Assembly (NCBI GenBank): GCA_964426915.1
Contig: CAYRTD010000066.1
Span: 1-20,909 of the forward strand
Direction: 5' to 3'
DNA from: CAYRTD01 sp964426915
GTDB taxonomy: Bacteria > Bacteroidota > Bacteroidia > Bacteroidales > GCA-2748055
Length of the DNA: 20,909 nt
Shown: positions 6,900-15,079 of the stretch, piece after piece
How positions within the stretch are numbered: position 1 is the first letter of the stretch
How the letters are laid out: the number at the start of each line of letters is the position of its first letter
Translations under genes and position numbers: made by a program
The notes under the pieces: generated by a model
The model's database searches: none
Seen by the model: the letters and a program-made list of their open reading frames with translations, nothing else
Told to the model about the DNA's origin: nothing

Positions 6900-8588
6900 A
6901 TGGTCATGAGGAGAATTATCTTATCTTTTTTTCTTTGCAGCATTTTGCCGGCTTCATTGTTATCACAGGAAGTGAGTAAAAATGCTTTTTCCATAATCGA
7001 AAAAAGAGAAGAGGTATATGTTGCCCTGCCAAAAACCCACATCAAACATTTGGATAGTCCTTTTTCTCTGCCGGGTTTTGTCCGTTCCGGCAGGGATTCT
7101 GTTTTTCTTTGTCTGAGTAGAAAAGATAGCAGCTTTATTAAAAAGAACGAAAAACTCCTGCACATACTTCCGGCACCTTCCATGCTCCGTAAGATCACCA
7201 CAAGCAATGTTGCTGGTGATGTATTAAAGGGAAAGGCTTATCCCACTTACCCGCTTTATCTTGAGATAATGGATTATTTCAGGGATAGTTTTCCGGAAAT
7301 CTGCACCATCGATACCATTGGTTACAGTGTAAATAACCGGTTAATCCTTGCGGCCCGTCTGGCAAAAACAGGAAATTCAGTGGGCAAGGTCCCCGTCGGT
7401 TTTTACTCATCAACCATTCACGGAGATGAAACTGCAGGATTTGTTTTTATGTTAATGCTGATCCAACATTTCCTGAAGGGGGAGGATGCTATCGCAGAAA
7501 ATATACTGAATGATATGCTTGTCATTATTAATCCGCTTGCAAATCCCGATGGTACTTACTTCACATCAGACTCCACCGTGTTTGGAGCCACCCGCATGAA
7601 TGCTCTCGGGACGGACCTGAACAGGAATTATCCCGATCCACAGGATGGCAGTCATCCCGACGGGAACCCATGGCAGCGTGAGACTATAGCGATGATGGGA
7701 TATATGGATACCATAAAACCATCAATATCTGTGAATTTTCATAGCGGAGCTGAAGTGGTAAATTATCCATTTGATACCTGGGCTCTTCGGCATGCAGATG
7801 ATGAATGGTTCCGTTTCATAAGCACCGAATATGCCCGGCAGGCCCGTGCTTTACAGCCCGGATATATGGATGCTTTCCGCTTGGGAATAACAAATGGATA
7901 TTCATGGTATGAAGTTAACGGGGGAAGACAGGATTATGTAACCTACTTTTTACGTGGCAGGGAAACTACCATTGAATTATCTGACACCAAGCTTCTGCCT
8001 GAGGATGAACTTTCAGCCCTTTGGGAAGTGAACCGGAATTCAATGATCAATTATCTGAGACAAGGGCTATATGGCGTGCATGGCACAATAAGCGATTCAC
8101 TGACTTCTGAAAGTATTTTCGCGGAGATCAGCGTGTTAAATCATGACAAACTGAACTCGGAAATATTTTCTCATCCTGAGACTGGGAGGTTTTTTCGTTA
8201 TTTGAAAGAAGGCGTGTACGACTTTCAGATTGAAGCTGCGGGTTACCGGACGAAAAGGATAAGCGGCCTGATGATAAGGGATTATGAACGCAGAAATTAT
8301 GAGATAAAAATGATCCCGGATCACATTCTTCCTGATCAGTTTAAAGTAAATGTAGGTCAAAATCCATTTTTGAAGGAATTTACCGTATTTTTGGAAATGA
8401 AGGATCCGGATCATGTCTTTTTCAGGATTTATGATATTTACGGAAATTGTGTTTTCCACGAATTCGCTTATCTTACGGCCGGCTATCATGAGTATTCTAT
8501 CGAACCGGCTGCTGCTCCGGGAGTTTATTTGTTGATTGTGAACAGTGGAGATAGGGTTAAGGATTACAGAATCGTTAAGTTAGAATAA
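6900..8588 (+). CDS. Secreted M14 zinc carboxypeptidase with carboxypeptidase-regulatory-like and T9SS sorting domains
   Basis: The start is set at 6900 (or 6906) because the signal peptide MRRIILSFFLCSILPASLLS begins there; an upstream in-frame ATG at 6819 lies inside the MITE and only adds unlikely sequence. The protein has 562 residues. Zinc ligands are His174 and Glu177 (STIHGDETAG) and His281 (NFHSGAE). Arg242 in DLNRNYP matches the substrate-binding Arg, and Glu359 in TTIELSDTK is the catalytic base, so the active site looks complete. A carboxypeptidase-regulatory-like beta domain follows (GVHGTISDSLTSESIFAEIS, to about residue 475). The end is a T9SS type A sorting domain (FRIYDIYGNCVFHEF, APGVYLLIVNSGD, YRIVKL). 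It should trim C-terminal residues from peptides at the cell surface. A TATGTTTG at 6883-6890 resembles a -7 element but lies very close to the start codon. Confidence 0.93.
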   Translation: MVMRRIILSFFLCSILPASLLSQEVSKNAFSIIEKREEVYVALPKTHIKHLDSPFSLPGFVRSGRDSVFLCLSRKDSSFIKKNEKLLHILPAPSMLRKITTSNVAGDVLKGKAYPTYPLYLEIMDYFRDSFPEICTIDTIGYSVNNRLILAARLAKTGNSVGKVPVGFYSSTIHGDETAGFVFMLMLIQHFLKGEDAIAENILNDMLVIINPLANPDGTYFTSDSTVFGATRMNALGTDLNRNYPDPQDGSHPDGNPWQRETIAMMGYMDTIKPSISVNFHSGAEVVNYPFDTWALRHADDEWFRFISTEYARQARALQPGYMDAFRLGITNGYSWYEVNGGRQDYVTYFLRGRETTIELSDTKLLPEDELSALWEVNRNSMINYLRQGLYGVHGTISDSLTSESIFAEISVLNHDKLNSEIFSHPETGRFFRYLKEGVYDFQIEAAGYRTKRISGLMIRDYERRNYEIKMIPDHILPDQFKVNVGQNPFLKEFTVFLEMKDPDHVFFRIYDIYGNCVFHEFAYLTAGYHEYSIEPAAAPGVYLLIVNSGDRVKDYRIVKLE

Positions 8589-8999
8589 ATAGTGTCCGTC
8601 AATAGAGTCGGGGGTTTGGATCATAATGTTCAGAAAGCCAATTATCTTTTATATTTTTAAAATCCTTTTCCGGAAACAAATTCCTGAAATAGTTGGTTTT
8701 TGAGGAATAAGACGGCTAGAATTAATCAGGTAATGAAAAAAGAAATGCAATAGCAGAATTGAGACATGATCAGTACAATAATTTCTGCTGCAATACTGTT
8801 TATTTTAACGAACCGGGATAAATACTTTTTCTCCATGACGATGTTGCTTATTGATGGATTTTGCCGGAGTTTTCAAAATTCCCCCCACTTGTTTAAAAAG
8901 ATCCCTTCTTATAAGTTTCCGGAAATGACCGAATGCAAAAATGAAGTTAAGTATTTATCCCTGAAGCTTTCTGTCGTACATAAGTCAAAACATTTAGTA
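8589..8999. other. Intergenic region between carboxypeptidase and phosphatase-like genes
   Basis: About 410 bp with no convincing gene. It starts with copy B of the dispersed repeat (8591-8632). The open frame continuing upstream from the phosphatase-like gene to 8766 encodes no domain and lies ahead of a clear signal peptide, so I treat it as non-coding. No exact TAnnTTTG element was found here. Confidence 0.5.
8591..8632 (-). repeat. Dispersed ~42 bp repeat, copy B
   Basis: On the minus strand it begins tgaacattatgatccaaa and ends actctattgacggacact. It is a clear relative of copy A (6826-6867) in opposite orientation and of copy C (20515-20555). It starts 3 bp after the stop codon of the carboxypeptidase gene. 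Confidence 0.6.
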
Positions 9000-10640
9000 A
9001 TGAAGTATATCTTATCTATTGCGTTTATTTTTTCTGTGTTTTTTCATGTTAATGCCCAGGAAAGGGCAATTCCATCCGAAAAGCCCAGTCTTGTTGTAGG
9101 AATAGTAGTTTCAGGCATGAGATACGATTATTTAAACCGGTACTGGGATAAATTTGGTGAAGGGGGATTTAAAAAACTTGCCGGCAATGGAACATTCTGT
9201 AAAAATGCACATCACGATTATCTGATCTCAGAACCCTCGACCGGTTTTGCAAGTATAGTATCAGGAGCATATCCCGACGGACATGGAATTGTTTCAGATT
9301 TCTGGTATGACAGACTGAGAGATGATGTGGTTTATGCTATTTTTGATGAGAACGTAAATACTGTGGGAGGAGCATATGAATCGGGACAATTTTCTCCTGT
9401 TAATTTACAGACCAGCACTCTTTCTGATGAGGTTAAAATCAGCAATAAATTCTCCTCAAAAGTCATTTCAGTATCACTCGACCCCAGGGCTGCGGTTATT
9501 TCCGGCGGCCATGCTGCCGATGCTGCTTACTGGTACGATAACAGCAGCGGTGATTGGATAAGCAGTAATTATTATGTAGACAGTTTACCTTCCTGGTTAA
9601 CACAATTCAATGATAAGAGAATAGCCGACCTTTATCTCCAAAGAACGTGGGAGCCTCTTATGGATATTGAGAATTACTCTGCAAGCCTTGAAGATAACAA
9701 TGGTTTTGAAAGCGGGATTAAGGGCCAAAAAGTTTTTCCTTATGATTTGGCAAGCCTGAGCAGGACCGGCCGGAAGAAGACCGATTATTCCTTTCTGAGT
9801 TTAACTCCCTTCGGAAATACTTATACAAAAGATATGGCAGTTGCTGCGGTAGTGGCAGAGGATCTTGGGAAAGATGAAAATACTGATTTTTTATACCTGA
9901 ATTTTGCAGCCACGGCCACGGCCGGAGAATTTTTTAGTTCCTGGTCAGTCGAAATGCAGGATATATATCTTCGTCTGGATCGGGAAATTGAACATCTTCT
10001 GGATTTCCTAGATCAGGAGATCGGACTTAAGAATGTCCTGATATACCTTACCGCCGAGAATGCCACAGCAAATGAGCCTTCATATCTGCTCGAACAGAGA
10101 ATACCTTCAGGCTATTATAATTATAATGCATCATTGGCTTTGCTAAGAACTTATTTGAATGTTATTTACGGAAAGGGTGACTGGATAAAGTTTTATTATG
10201 CCCAACAAATATATCTTAATACTCATCTTATTGAAGATTCAAAGATTTCACTAACGGAATTTGAAGACAGGGTGGCACGTTTCATGGTTCAGTTTGAGGG
10301 GGTTTCAAAAGTTCTTACCTCAAACGATCTAATGAAAAATAATTATACCCGTGGTGTCTTTGAGAAAATACAAAAAACATACAATCAGAAACGGTCTGGT
10401 GATATCATTCTGTATTTGAGCCCCGGATGGATTGAGAAAGGAATAGACAGGACTTTTTCATCTTCATTTCATTACGACACGCATGTTCCTTTGATATGGT
10501 ACGGATGGAAAACCGGAAGAAGAGAGATTTCAGAGAAGATCAGTGTAACAGATATCATGCCTACTATTAATTATTTTCTTGATATCTCCAGATCCCCTGC
10601 GATGCAGGGTTCTGTGATTCAGGAACTGGTTGATAAATAA
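9000..10640 (+). CDS. PafA-like alkaline phosphatase superfamily protein, likely catalytically inactive
   Basis: The start at 9000 places the signal peptide MKYILSIAFIFSVFFHVNAQ at the N-terminus and gives 546 residues, the usual PafA length. The fold is recognisable from MRYDYLNRYWDKFGEGGFK, HGIVSDFWYD, GGHAADAAYWYD, DIYLRLDREIEHLLDFLD and YDTHVPLIWYG. Compared from memory with PafA, nearly every active-site residue is changed: the metal-ligand Asp of VDQM is Ser38 (IVVSGM); the nucleophile Thr of YTGPGHA is Pro79 (SEPSTGFA); Asn100 is Asp100; the Lys of KDR is Asp161 (Arg163 kept); the Asp and His of DYxGH are Ala306 and Glu310; the DH of TADHG is Glu353-Asn354. Only His495 of DTH and the Arg remain. 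It is probably a periplasmic pseudoenzyme with a binding or scaffold role. Ser80 or Thr81 could be displaced nucleophiles, but the metals would still lack ligands. Confidence 0.85.
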   Translation: MKYILSIAFIFSVFFHVNAQERAIPSEKPSLVVGIVVSGMRYDYLNRYWDKFGEGGFKKLAGNGTFCKNAHHDYLISEPSTGFASIVSGAYPDGHGIVSDFWYDRLRDDVVYAIFDENVNTVGGAYESGQFSPVNLQTSTLSDEVKISNKFSSKVISVSLDPRAAVISGGHAADAAYWYDNSSGDWISSNYYVDSLPSWLTQFNDKRIADLYLQRTWEPLMDIENYSASLEDNNGFESGIKGQKVFPYDLASLSRTGRKKTDYSFLSLTPFGNTYTKDMAVAAVVAEDLGKDENTDFLYLNFAATATAGEFFSSWSVEMQDIYLRLDREIEHLLDFLDQEIGLKNVLIYLTAENATANEPSYLLEQRIPSGYYNYNASLALLRTYLNVIYGKGDWIKFYYAQQIYLNTHLIEDSKISLTEFEDRVARFMVQFEGVSKVLTSNDLMKNNYTRGVFEKIQKTYNQKRSGDIILYLSPGWIEKGIDRTFSSSFHYDTHVPLIWYGWKTGRREISEKISVTDIMPTINYFLDISRSPAMQGSVIQELVDK

Positions 10641-10648
10641 AACTTTGT

Positions 10649-10656
10649 TATATTTG
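10649..10656 (+). promoter_or_regulatory. Candidate -7 promoter element for the S8 peptidase-OMP pair (TATATTTG)
   Basis: TATATTTG matches TAnnTTTG exactly and lies 41 bp upstream of the S8 peptidase ATG, just after the stop of the phosphatase-like gene. A TTG 16 bp upstream overlaps the end of that gene. It suggests the two downstream genes can be transcribed on their own. Confidence 0.5.
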
Positions 10657-10697
10657 TATCCCTTGTTCTCAAAATTATTTTTCCTTAAATTCGATAG

Positions 10698-12290
10698 ATG
10701 AAAGTTTTAAAAATTTTAACAGTTTTATTATTTAGCTCTCTTACACTTTGTGCCGGTGTCAGGGAAAAATACTGGGTGATCTTCAGTGATAAAAAGGGCG
10801 TCGGTTTCGATCCTTATGAGTATTTTGACGGTAAGGTAATTGAAAAAAGAGCATCACAGGGAATAGCTTTGTTCCAGGAAACGGATCTTCCTCTAAATCA
10901 GGACTATTGCAGACAAATCTCCGGCTACTCCGGGATATCTGTACAGAGCCGTTGGATGAATGCCGTTTCAGTAACACTGGATAGACAGCAGGTACAGGAG
11001 ATTTCCAGACTTGATTTCGTAAAGGAAGTAAGGAAAATGCAGATGGTTTCCAAACCGGCAGGAGCCTATGAGGAAATTGATTCTGTAAAATTGAGTCATT
11101 TGCATCAGCAATTGGATGTTTTTGGAGAAAAATTATTTACAGAGAAAGGAATTGAGGGAACAGGTGTAAGGATCGCAGTTTTTGACGGCGGCTTTCCATC
11201 TGTGGATAAGCTGGAGATCTTCAGTCATTTGTTTAAAGAGAACAAAATTATCGCCACCTGGGATTTTGTGAATGACAGTGAATATGTATATGATTATAAT
11301 ACCCATGGAACCAGTGTCCTGGCATGTATAACCGGTCTGCTTAATGGCGAGAAATTCGGTCTGGCGCCGGGCGCTGAATTTCTCCTGGCAAGGACAGAGG
11401 TGAACACTGAGATTTTTGCAGAAGAGGAATACTGGGCGGCTGCAATGGAGTGGGCTCACCGGCATGGTGCGGATATAATCAGCTCTTCCCTGGGTTACAC
11501 ATATCACCGGTATTTCCCCAGACAAATGGACGGGAAATCGGTTTTTGTTACACAAATGGCAAATATTGCGGCCCGGAAAGGAATGCTGGTTATAAGTTCG
11601 GCAGGAAATGACGGGGATTCTAACTGGGAAGTGATAAGTGCTCCTGCTGATGCGGATAGTGTATTATCGGTGGGGGGGATTTCAAGCAAGGAAGGCTATC
11701 ATATAAGTTTCAGTTCATATGGCCCCACTTTCGACGGAAGGTTAAAGCCAAACGTAGTGGCTTTTGGGAATGTTGTTACAACCGGAAAGGAGAAGCTGAA
11801 AACTGCTTTTGGGACATCCTTTTCAACCCCTCTGGTTACCGGATTTGCCGCCTGTGTTATCCAGATGAATCCGGAATGGAATAATATGAAAGTTTTCAGG
11901 GAAATAGAAAAATCAGGTCACCTTTACCCTTACTATGATTATGCCCATGGATACGGAGTTCCCCAGGCAGCTCATTTTTTTGAGTGTGAAAATAACCGGG
12001 ACTCCAGCTTTAATTTCACAAGAAAACTTAACTACCTTACTATTGAGTTAAAGCCTGGACAAGATCAAGACACAGGTAATAAGTGTGATGGTGCTGAGGT
12101 TGATTATTTCGGAAAGGACCACTATTATCTTTATTACCATATCGCTTCCGAAAAAACAGGAAAAATCCGAAAATACCGACTCATTCACATGACTGAAGCT
12201 GACAGTCATTCAATTGATCTTAAGGACATAAGAGAGGGAGAATATGTTATGGCCCACTACCTGGGATATACCGATAAATACACATTTTAA
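10698..12290 (+). CDS. Secreted S8 (subtilisin-family) serine peptidase
   Basis: A 530-residue protein with signal peptide MKVLKILTVLLFSSLTLCAG. Residues of about 20-115 form a propeptide-like part (YWVIFSDKKGVGFDPYEYF and SVTLDRQQVQEISRLDFVKE). The catalytic triad is complete: Asp163 in IAVFDGGF, His203 in NTHGTSVLA and Ser374 in GTSFSTPLVTG, with oxyanion Asn304 in SSAGNDGDS. After the catalytic domain (to about residue 430) comes a short C-terminal region of about 100 residues ending HMTEADSHSIDLKDIREGEY and KYTF. That region resembles a sorting-domain-like beta structure but lacks the usual basic end, so the export route is uncertain. It should act outside the cytoplasm, either in nutrition or in maturation of envelope proteins. 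The outer-membrane protein gene follows after 2 bp, a sign of translational coupling. Confidence 0.93.
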   Translation: MKVLKILTVLLFSSLTLCAGVREKYWVIFSDKKGVGFDPYEYFDGKVIEKRASQGIALFQETDLPLNQDYCRQISGYSGISVQSRWMNAVSVTLDRQQVQEISRLDFVKEVRKMQMVSKPAGAYEEIDSVKLSHLHQQLDVFGEKLFTEKGIEGTGVRIAVFDGGFPSVDKLEIFSHLFKENKIIATWDFVNDSEYVYDYNTHGTSVLACITGLLNGEKFGLAPGAEFLLARTEVNTEIFAEEEYWAAAMEWAHRHGADIISSSLGYTYHRYFPRQMDGKSVFVTQMANIAARKGMLVISSAGNDGDSNWEVISAPADADSVLSVGGISSKEGYHISFSSYGPTFDGRLKPNVVAFGNVVTTGKEKLKTAFGTSFSTPLVTGFAACVIQMNPEWNNMKVFREIEKSGHLYPYYDYAHGYGVPQAAHFFECENNRDSSFNFTRKLNYLTIELKPGQDQDTGNKCDGAEVDYFGKDHYYLYYHIASEKTGKIRKYRLIHMTEADSHSIDLKDIREGEYVMAHYLGYTDKYTF

Positions 12291-12292
12291 TT

Positions 12293-13033
12293 ATGAAAAA
12301 ATTTTTATTTACTCTAACAACGGTTTTATTATTCTCAACACTTCAATCGCAGGATATAATTCTGGATAAAAATGTTGAGGAGCAGTATAAAGGCAAAACA
12401 GGGCCCAATATGAGGCACTACGGACATTTTTATTCAGCCTTCGGACTGGTTGCTGATTTTGATGAAAAGGCCGGAACTGCCATTAAATGGTGGAGGTCGG
12501 GGCAATATTTAGTAGGATACAGGTATAAACTTAAGCTGCTTTCATTTTATGCACTTGGTCTGGATCTGAGCTATAAGCGTACACAATACTTTTTCGAAGG
12601 TATTGAAGAAAATGAAGTAAATATTTCCAACCCACTGACATATAATACAGAACGAGACAAACATCGTTTAATTAACAATGGTATCGGACTTGAATTCTAT
12701 CACCGCATAAATATCGGAAGAAGGGGAAATACCCTGGGAAAATATATTGATACCGGGATTAGAGGGCAGTGGAATTTCGCGGATGTTGAGAATATTGTGA
12801 TAAAAGTGGATGATCCAAATGCTCCTTCTCAACGTATCCGGATAAAACAGCGCGGGTTGAACTATATTAACCCTTTTTCCTATGGTCTTACCGCGAGGAT
12901 TGGCTTTAATAAAATTATCATTCATGCCAATTATCGGTTATCCGATTATTTTAAAGACAGGATAAATGGATCTATTGATATAGATATACCGGAAGTTCCC
13001 AGGCTGGTTGCGGGTATTCAATTTGGATTTTAA
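12293..13033 (+). CDS. Small outer-membrane beta-barrel protein of unknown function
   Basis: A 246-residue protein with signal peptide MKKFLFTLTTVLLFSTLQSQ. The mature part is rich in alternating hydrophobic and aromatic strands (GQYLVGYRYKLKLLSFYALG, LGLDLSYKRTQYFFEGI, HRLINNGIGLEFYHRI, GKYIDTGIRGQWNFADV, FSYGLTARIGF, IIIHANYRLSDYF). It ends in LVAGIQFGF, with the terminal Phe that marks beta-barrels inserted by the BAM machinery. About eight to ten strands fit the length. I do not recognise a named family. Its start is 2 bp after the S8 peptidase stop, so the two are almost certainly co-expressed and may work together at the outer membrane. Its last 4 bp overlap tail-to-tail with the GGGP-synthase gene, so there is no separate terminator between them. 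Confidence 0.8.
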   Translation: MKKFLFTLTTVLLFSTLQSQDIILDKNVEEQYKGKTGPNMRHYGHFYSAFGLVADFDEKAGTAIKWWRSGQYLVGYRYKLKLLSFYALGLDLSYKRTQYFFEGIEENEVNISNPLTYNTERDKHRLINNGIGLEFYHRINIGRRGNTLGKYIDTGIRGQWNFADVENIVIKVDDPNAPSQRIRIKQRGLNYINPFSYGLTARIGFNKIIIHANYRLSDYFKDRINGSIDIDIPEVPRLVAGIQFGF

Positions 13034-13755
13034 AAATATTTTGCTTCAGATATTGAGCGTATTACCGAGTAATCTGTTTCAATTGCATTTCCTACTACTA
13101 TTAACCCTGCACCTGCATTATAAACCGATGCTGCGTCTGCGGCTGTTCTTATTCCACCACCAACAATGAGTGGAATACTAATATTCGCGGAAACCTCTTT
13201 AATAATATTCTGCCCCACATGATTGGTCCCTCCGCTGCCTGCTTCAAGGTAAATATATTTTAGTCCGAGCATTTCGCCTGCCATAGAAGTAGCAACAACT
13301 ATTTCAGGTTTATCAGCGGGAATTGGCCTGGTATTACTCATGTATTCAACAGAAGTCCGCTTGCCGTTTTCTATTAGTATATAGCCGGTTGGAAGAATTT
13401 GGAGGTCCGACTTTTTCAAGAAAGGTGCAGCAAGAGTATGATGGCCGATTAAATATTCCGGGTTGCGTCCTGAGATAAGAGAGATAAACAATATTGCATC
13501 AGCTTTTTCCGATATTTGCATAACATTTCCGGGAAAAAGAATCACCGGAATATCACATTTTGATTTTATTCTGTCAATACATACATCAAGGGAATTGAAA
13601 AGTAAGCTTCCCCCTACGAAAAAGTAATCCACCCCGGCATTTACAGATTCATGAACAACAGAAAATATCTGATCTTCAGTGCATTTGTCGGGATCAATCA
13701 GGACAGCCAATTGTTTGCCCGTGGCAAAAGAATTTATTTGATTTGTTTTATACAT
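13030..13755 (-). CDS. Geranylgeranylglyceryl/heptaprenylglyceryl phosphate synthase (GGGPS, PcrB family)
   Basis: A 241-residue TIM-barrel enzyme that joins a prenyl diphosphate to sn-glycerol-1-phosphate through an ether bond. Family motifs are LAVLIDPDK (residues 17-24), DYFFVGGS (43-50), VILFPGN (71-77), YIYLEAGSGG with the catalytic Glu171, IVGGGIRTAADA (197-208) and GAGLIVVGNAIE (215-226). In archaea this is the first step of ether-lipid synthesis. In Firmicutes the PcrB version uses heptaprenyl diphosphate. Bacteroidota have a group II form whose product in the cell is less well known. No glycerol-1-phosphate dehydrogenase, second-chain (DGGGP) synthase or prenyl synthase lies in the window. 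The start codon overlaps the stop of the phosphopantetheinyl transferase gene by one base (TAATG), so translation is coupled. Confidence 0.93.
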   Translation of the reverse strand: MYKTNQINSFATGKQLAVLIDPDKCTEDQIFSVVHESVNAGVDYFFVGGSLLFNSLDVCIDRIKSKCDIPVILFPGNVMQISEKADAILFISLISGRNPEYLIGHHTLAAPFLKKSDLQILPTGYILIENGKRTSVEYMSNTRPIPADKPEIVVATSMAGEMLGLKYIYLEAGSGGTNHVGQNIIKEVSANISIPLIVGGGIRTAADAASVYNAGAGLIVVGNAIETDYSVIRSISEAKYF

Positions 13756-14387
13756 TACTTACATGTCCAGACAATAGAATAATCTTTATATTTTTTATAT
13801 CTGAGCCAAAAGTCCTCGACCCCATTTAAATTAAGCACACGACCTCTTATCATTCCGCTATCGGCCGGAGAAAAGGGGAATACTGTAAGATTTTCCTTAA
13901 AGTTGATGTCCTGTTTATCACAGATCTTGTACATTGCTTCTTTGGCGCACCAGTGGATATACAGGTGATAACGCCTCATTTCCGGATCATCGGTTATTAT
14001 TTCCTGGGAATTAATAAATTTATGGCTTATTGAACTTATTTTGTGAGACATTAATTCGAGATCAATCCCTACCCGTTTCTTTTTACTTATAAAAATTGAA
14101 GTGAGATTATATGAATGGGAGATACTTATGTTATAGCTATTTCCCTTTAAAAAGGGCTTCTTCTCTGTGTTATATATAATACGTGATTCCCTTCCCAGCA
14201 TTTCTTTGATGAGTGCCCGGACACTCAGCCATTCAACTTTCCGGCTATTGCTTTTGAATCCATTCAGCCTTTCGAGTTCATCATCATCCAGTCTGAGCTG
14301 AGAGAAGAGGGTGTCATAATCTTCCTTAATCTCCCACATTCCCAGGATACAATCTCCCTTAACCGATTCTTTTAATATTACTCCCAT
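13755..14387 (-). CDS. 4'-phosphopantetheinyl transferase (Sfp/Gsp type)
   Basis: The enzyme moves the phosphopantetheine arm of coenzyme A onto a serine of acyl or peptidyl carrier proteins. The start at 14387 gives 210 residues, beginning MGVILKESVKGDCILGMWEI as typical Sfp-like proteins do. An in-frame ATG at 14453 would add 22 residues without homology and reach to 42 bp from gldD. Motifs are KVEWLSVRALI (residues 50-60), YNISISHSYN (85-94), the magnesium-binding VGIDLEL (Asp109, Glu111) and WCAKEAMYK (146-154, with Glu150 and Lys154). These define the Sfp superfamily rather than the shorter AcpS type. No carrier protein or synthase lies nearby, so the target is probably encoded elsewhere. 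It sits between gldD and the GGGP synthase in one minus-strand run. Confidence 0.93.
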   Translation of the reverse strand: MGVILKESVKGDCILGMWEIKEDYDTLFSQLRLDDDELERLNGFKSNSRKVEWLSVRALIKEMLGRESRIIYNTEKKPFLKGNSYNISISHSYNLTSIFISKKKRVGIDLELMSHKISSISHKFINSQEIITDDPEMRRYHLYIHWCAKEAMYKICDKQDINFKENLTVFPFSPADSGMIRGRVLNLNGVEDFWLRYKKYKDYSIVWTCK

Positions 14388-14495
14388 AATAATTCCGTTG
14401 ATCTCCCCTCCGAAAGAGATCAAATTTAAACAATTCTTGTCAATCCCAAACAATCCAGCTTCTATTTTGCTGTTAAGTATTATTGTCTGAAAAAA

Positions 14496-15071
14496 TCACT
14501 GATCCTTCCATTCGAAACTTTCCAGTAAATGAATAACGTCTTTACGGATGAATGATACAATTGGAGCAAGTGAATCTTTTTTCGGAGTGGTATTAAAATA
14601 CAGCGAGCCTCGTAGAAAATGCTCCATACTGTCGGTTACGAAAAACTGCAATGAGGAGGCTGTATTTCCACCCAGGTCGTAAAGCAGTCCGTAAACATCA
14701 TCTTCAGGTTGATGTATCAGACTTTCATCAATAGACTCTGCTTTGATTGTATGTTTGTAGACAAGTGTTCGGGAATCTTCTATGAAATTTCCCAGGTTCC
14801 CCTCCACCTCCTTATAGCTGAGATAAATTTTAGCATCGAAGGGGATGAATTCAATATTATACCAGTACTTCTCGGCATTGGGAGAAGTATCCGGTACGAC
14901 CCTGGCATATTCGGGATATTCAAACCGGAAAGGGGCATTGCTATCAAAAAGGACATAGGATTTATCAGGATACTCAACTTTTATATATCCTCGTGGTTTG
15001 GGAACATAATCCTGCCGGCAGGATATCAGTCCGATAAAAATAATCAGAAAAGCATATATGAGATTTTTCAT
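14496..15071 (-). CDS. gldD: Gliding motility lipoprotein GldD
   Basis: A 191-residue lipoprotein: MKNLIYAFLIIFIGLISC puts the lipobox Cys at residue 18. It is followed by the GldD signature YVPKPRGYIKVEYPDKSY (residues 22-39). Further family blocks are FRFEYPEYARVVPD, YWYNIEFIPFDAKIYLSYKE, ESLIHQPEDDVYGLLYDLGG and FLRGSLYFNTTPKKDSLAPI. GldD is needed for gliding in Flavobacterium johnsoniae and is conserved in Bacteroidota with type IX secretion; its exact role is not settled. Here it follows gldE with an 8 bp gap, the usual gldE-gldD pairing. The T9SS sorting domains seen elsewhere in the window agree with a functional system. Confidence 0.95.
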   Translation of the reverse strand: MKNLIYAFLIIFIGLISCRQDYVPKPRGYIKVEYPDKSYVLFDSNAPFRFEYPEYARVVPDTSPNAEKYWYNIEFIPFDAKIYLSYKEVEGNLGNFIEDSRTLVYKHTIKAESIDESLIHQPEDDVYGLLYDLGGNTASSLQFFVTDSMEHFLRGSLYFNTTPKKDSLAPIVSFIRKDVIHLLESFEWKDQ

Positions 15072-15079
15072 TTTTCTCT

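Noticed and set aside
8766..8999. 78-residue N-terminal extension of the phosphatase-like protein
   Set aside because: No domain similarity, and the signal peptide starting at 9000 would be buried inside the protein.
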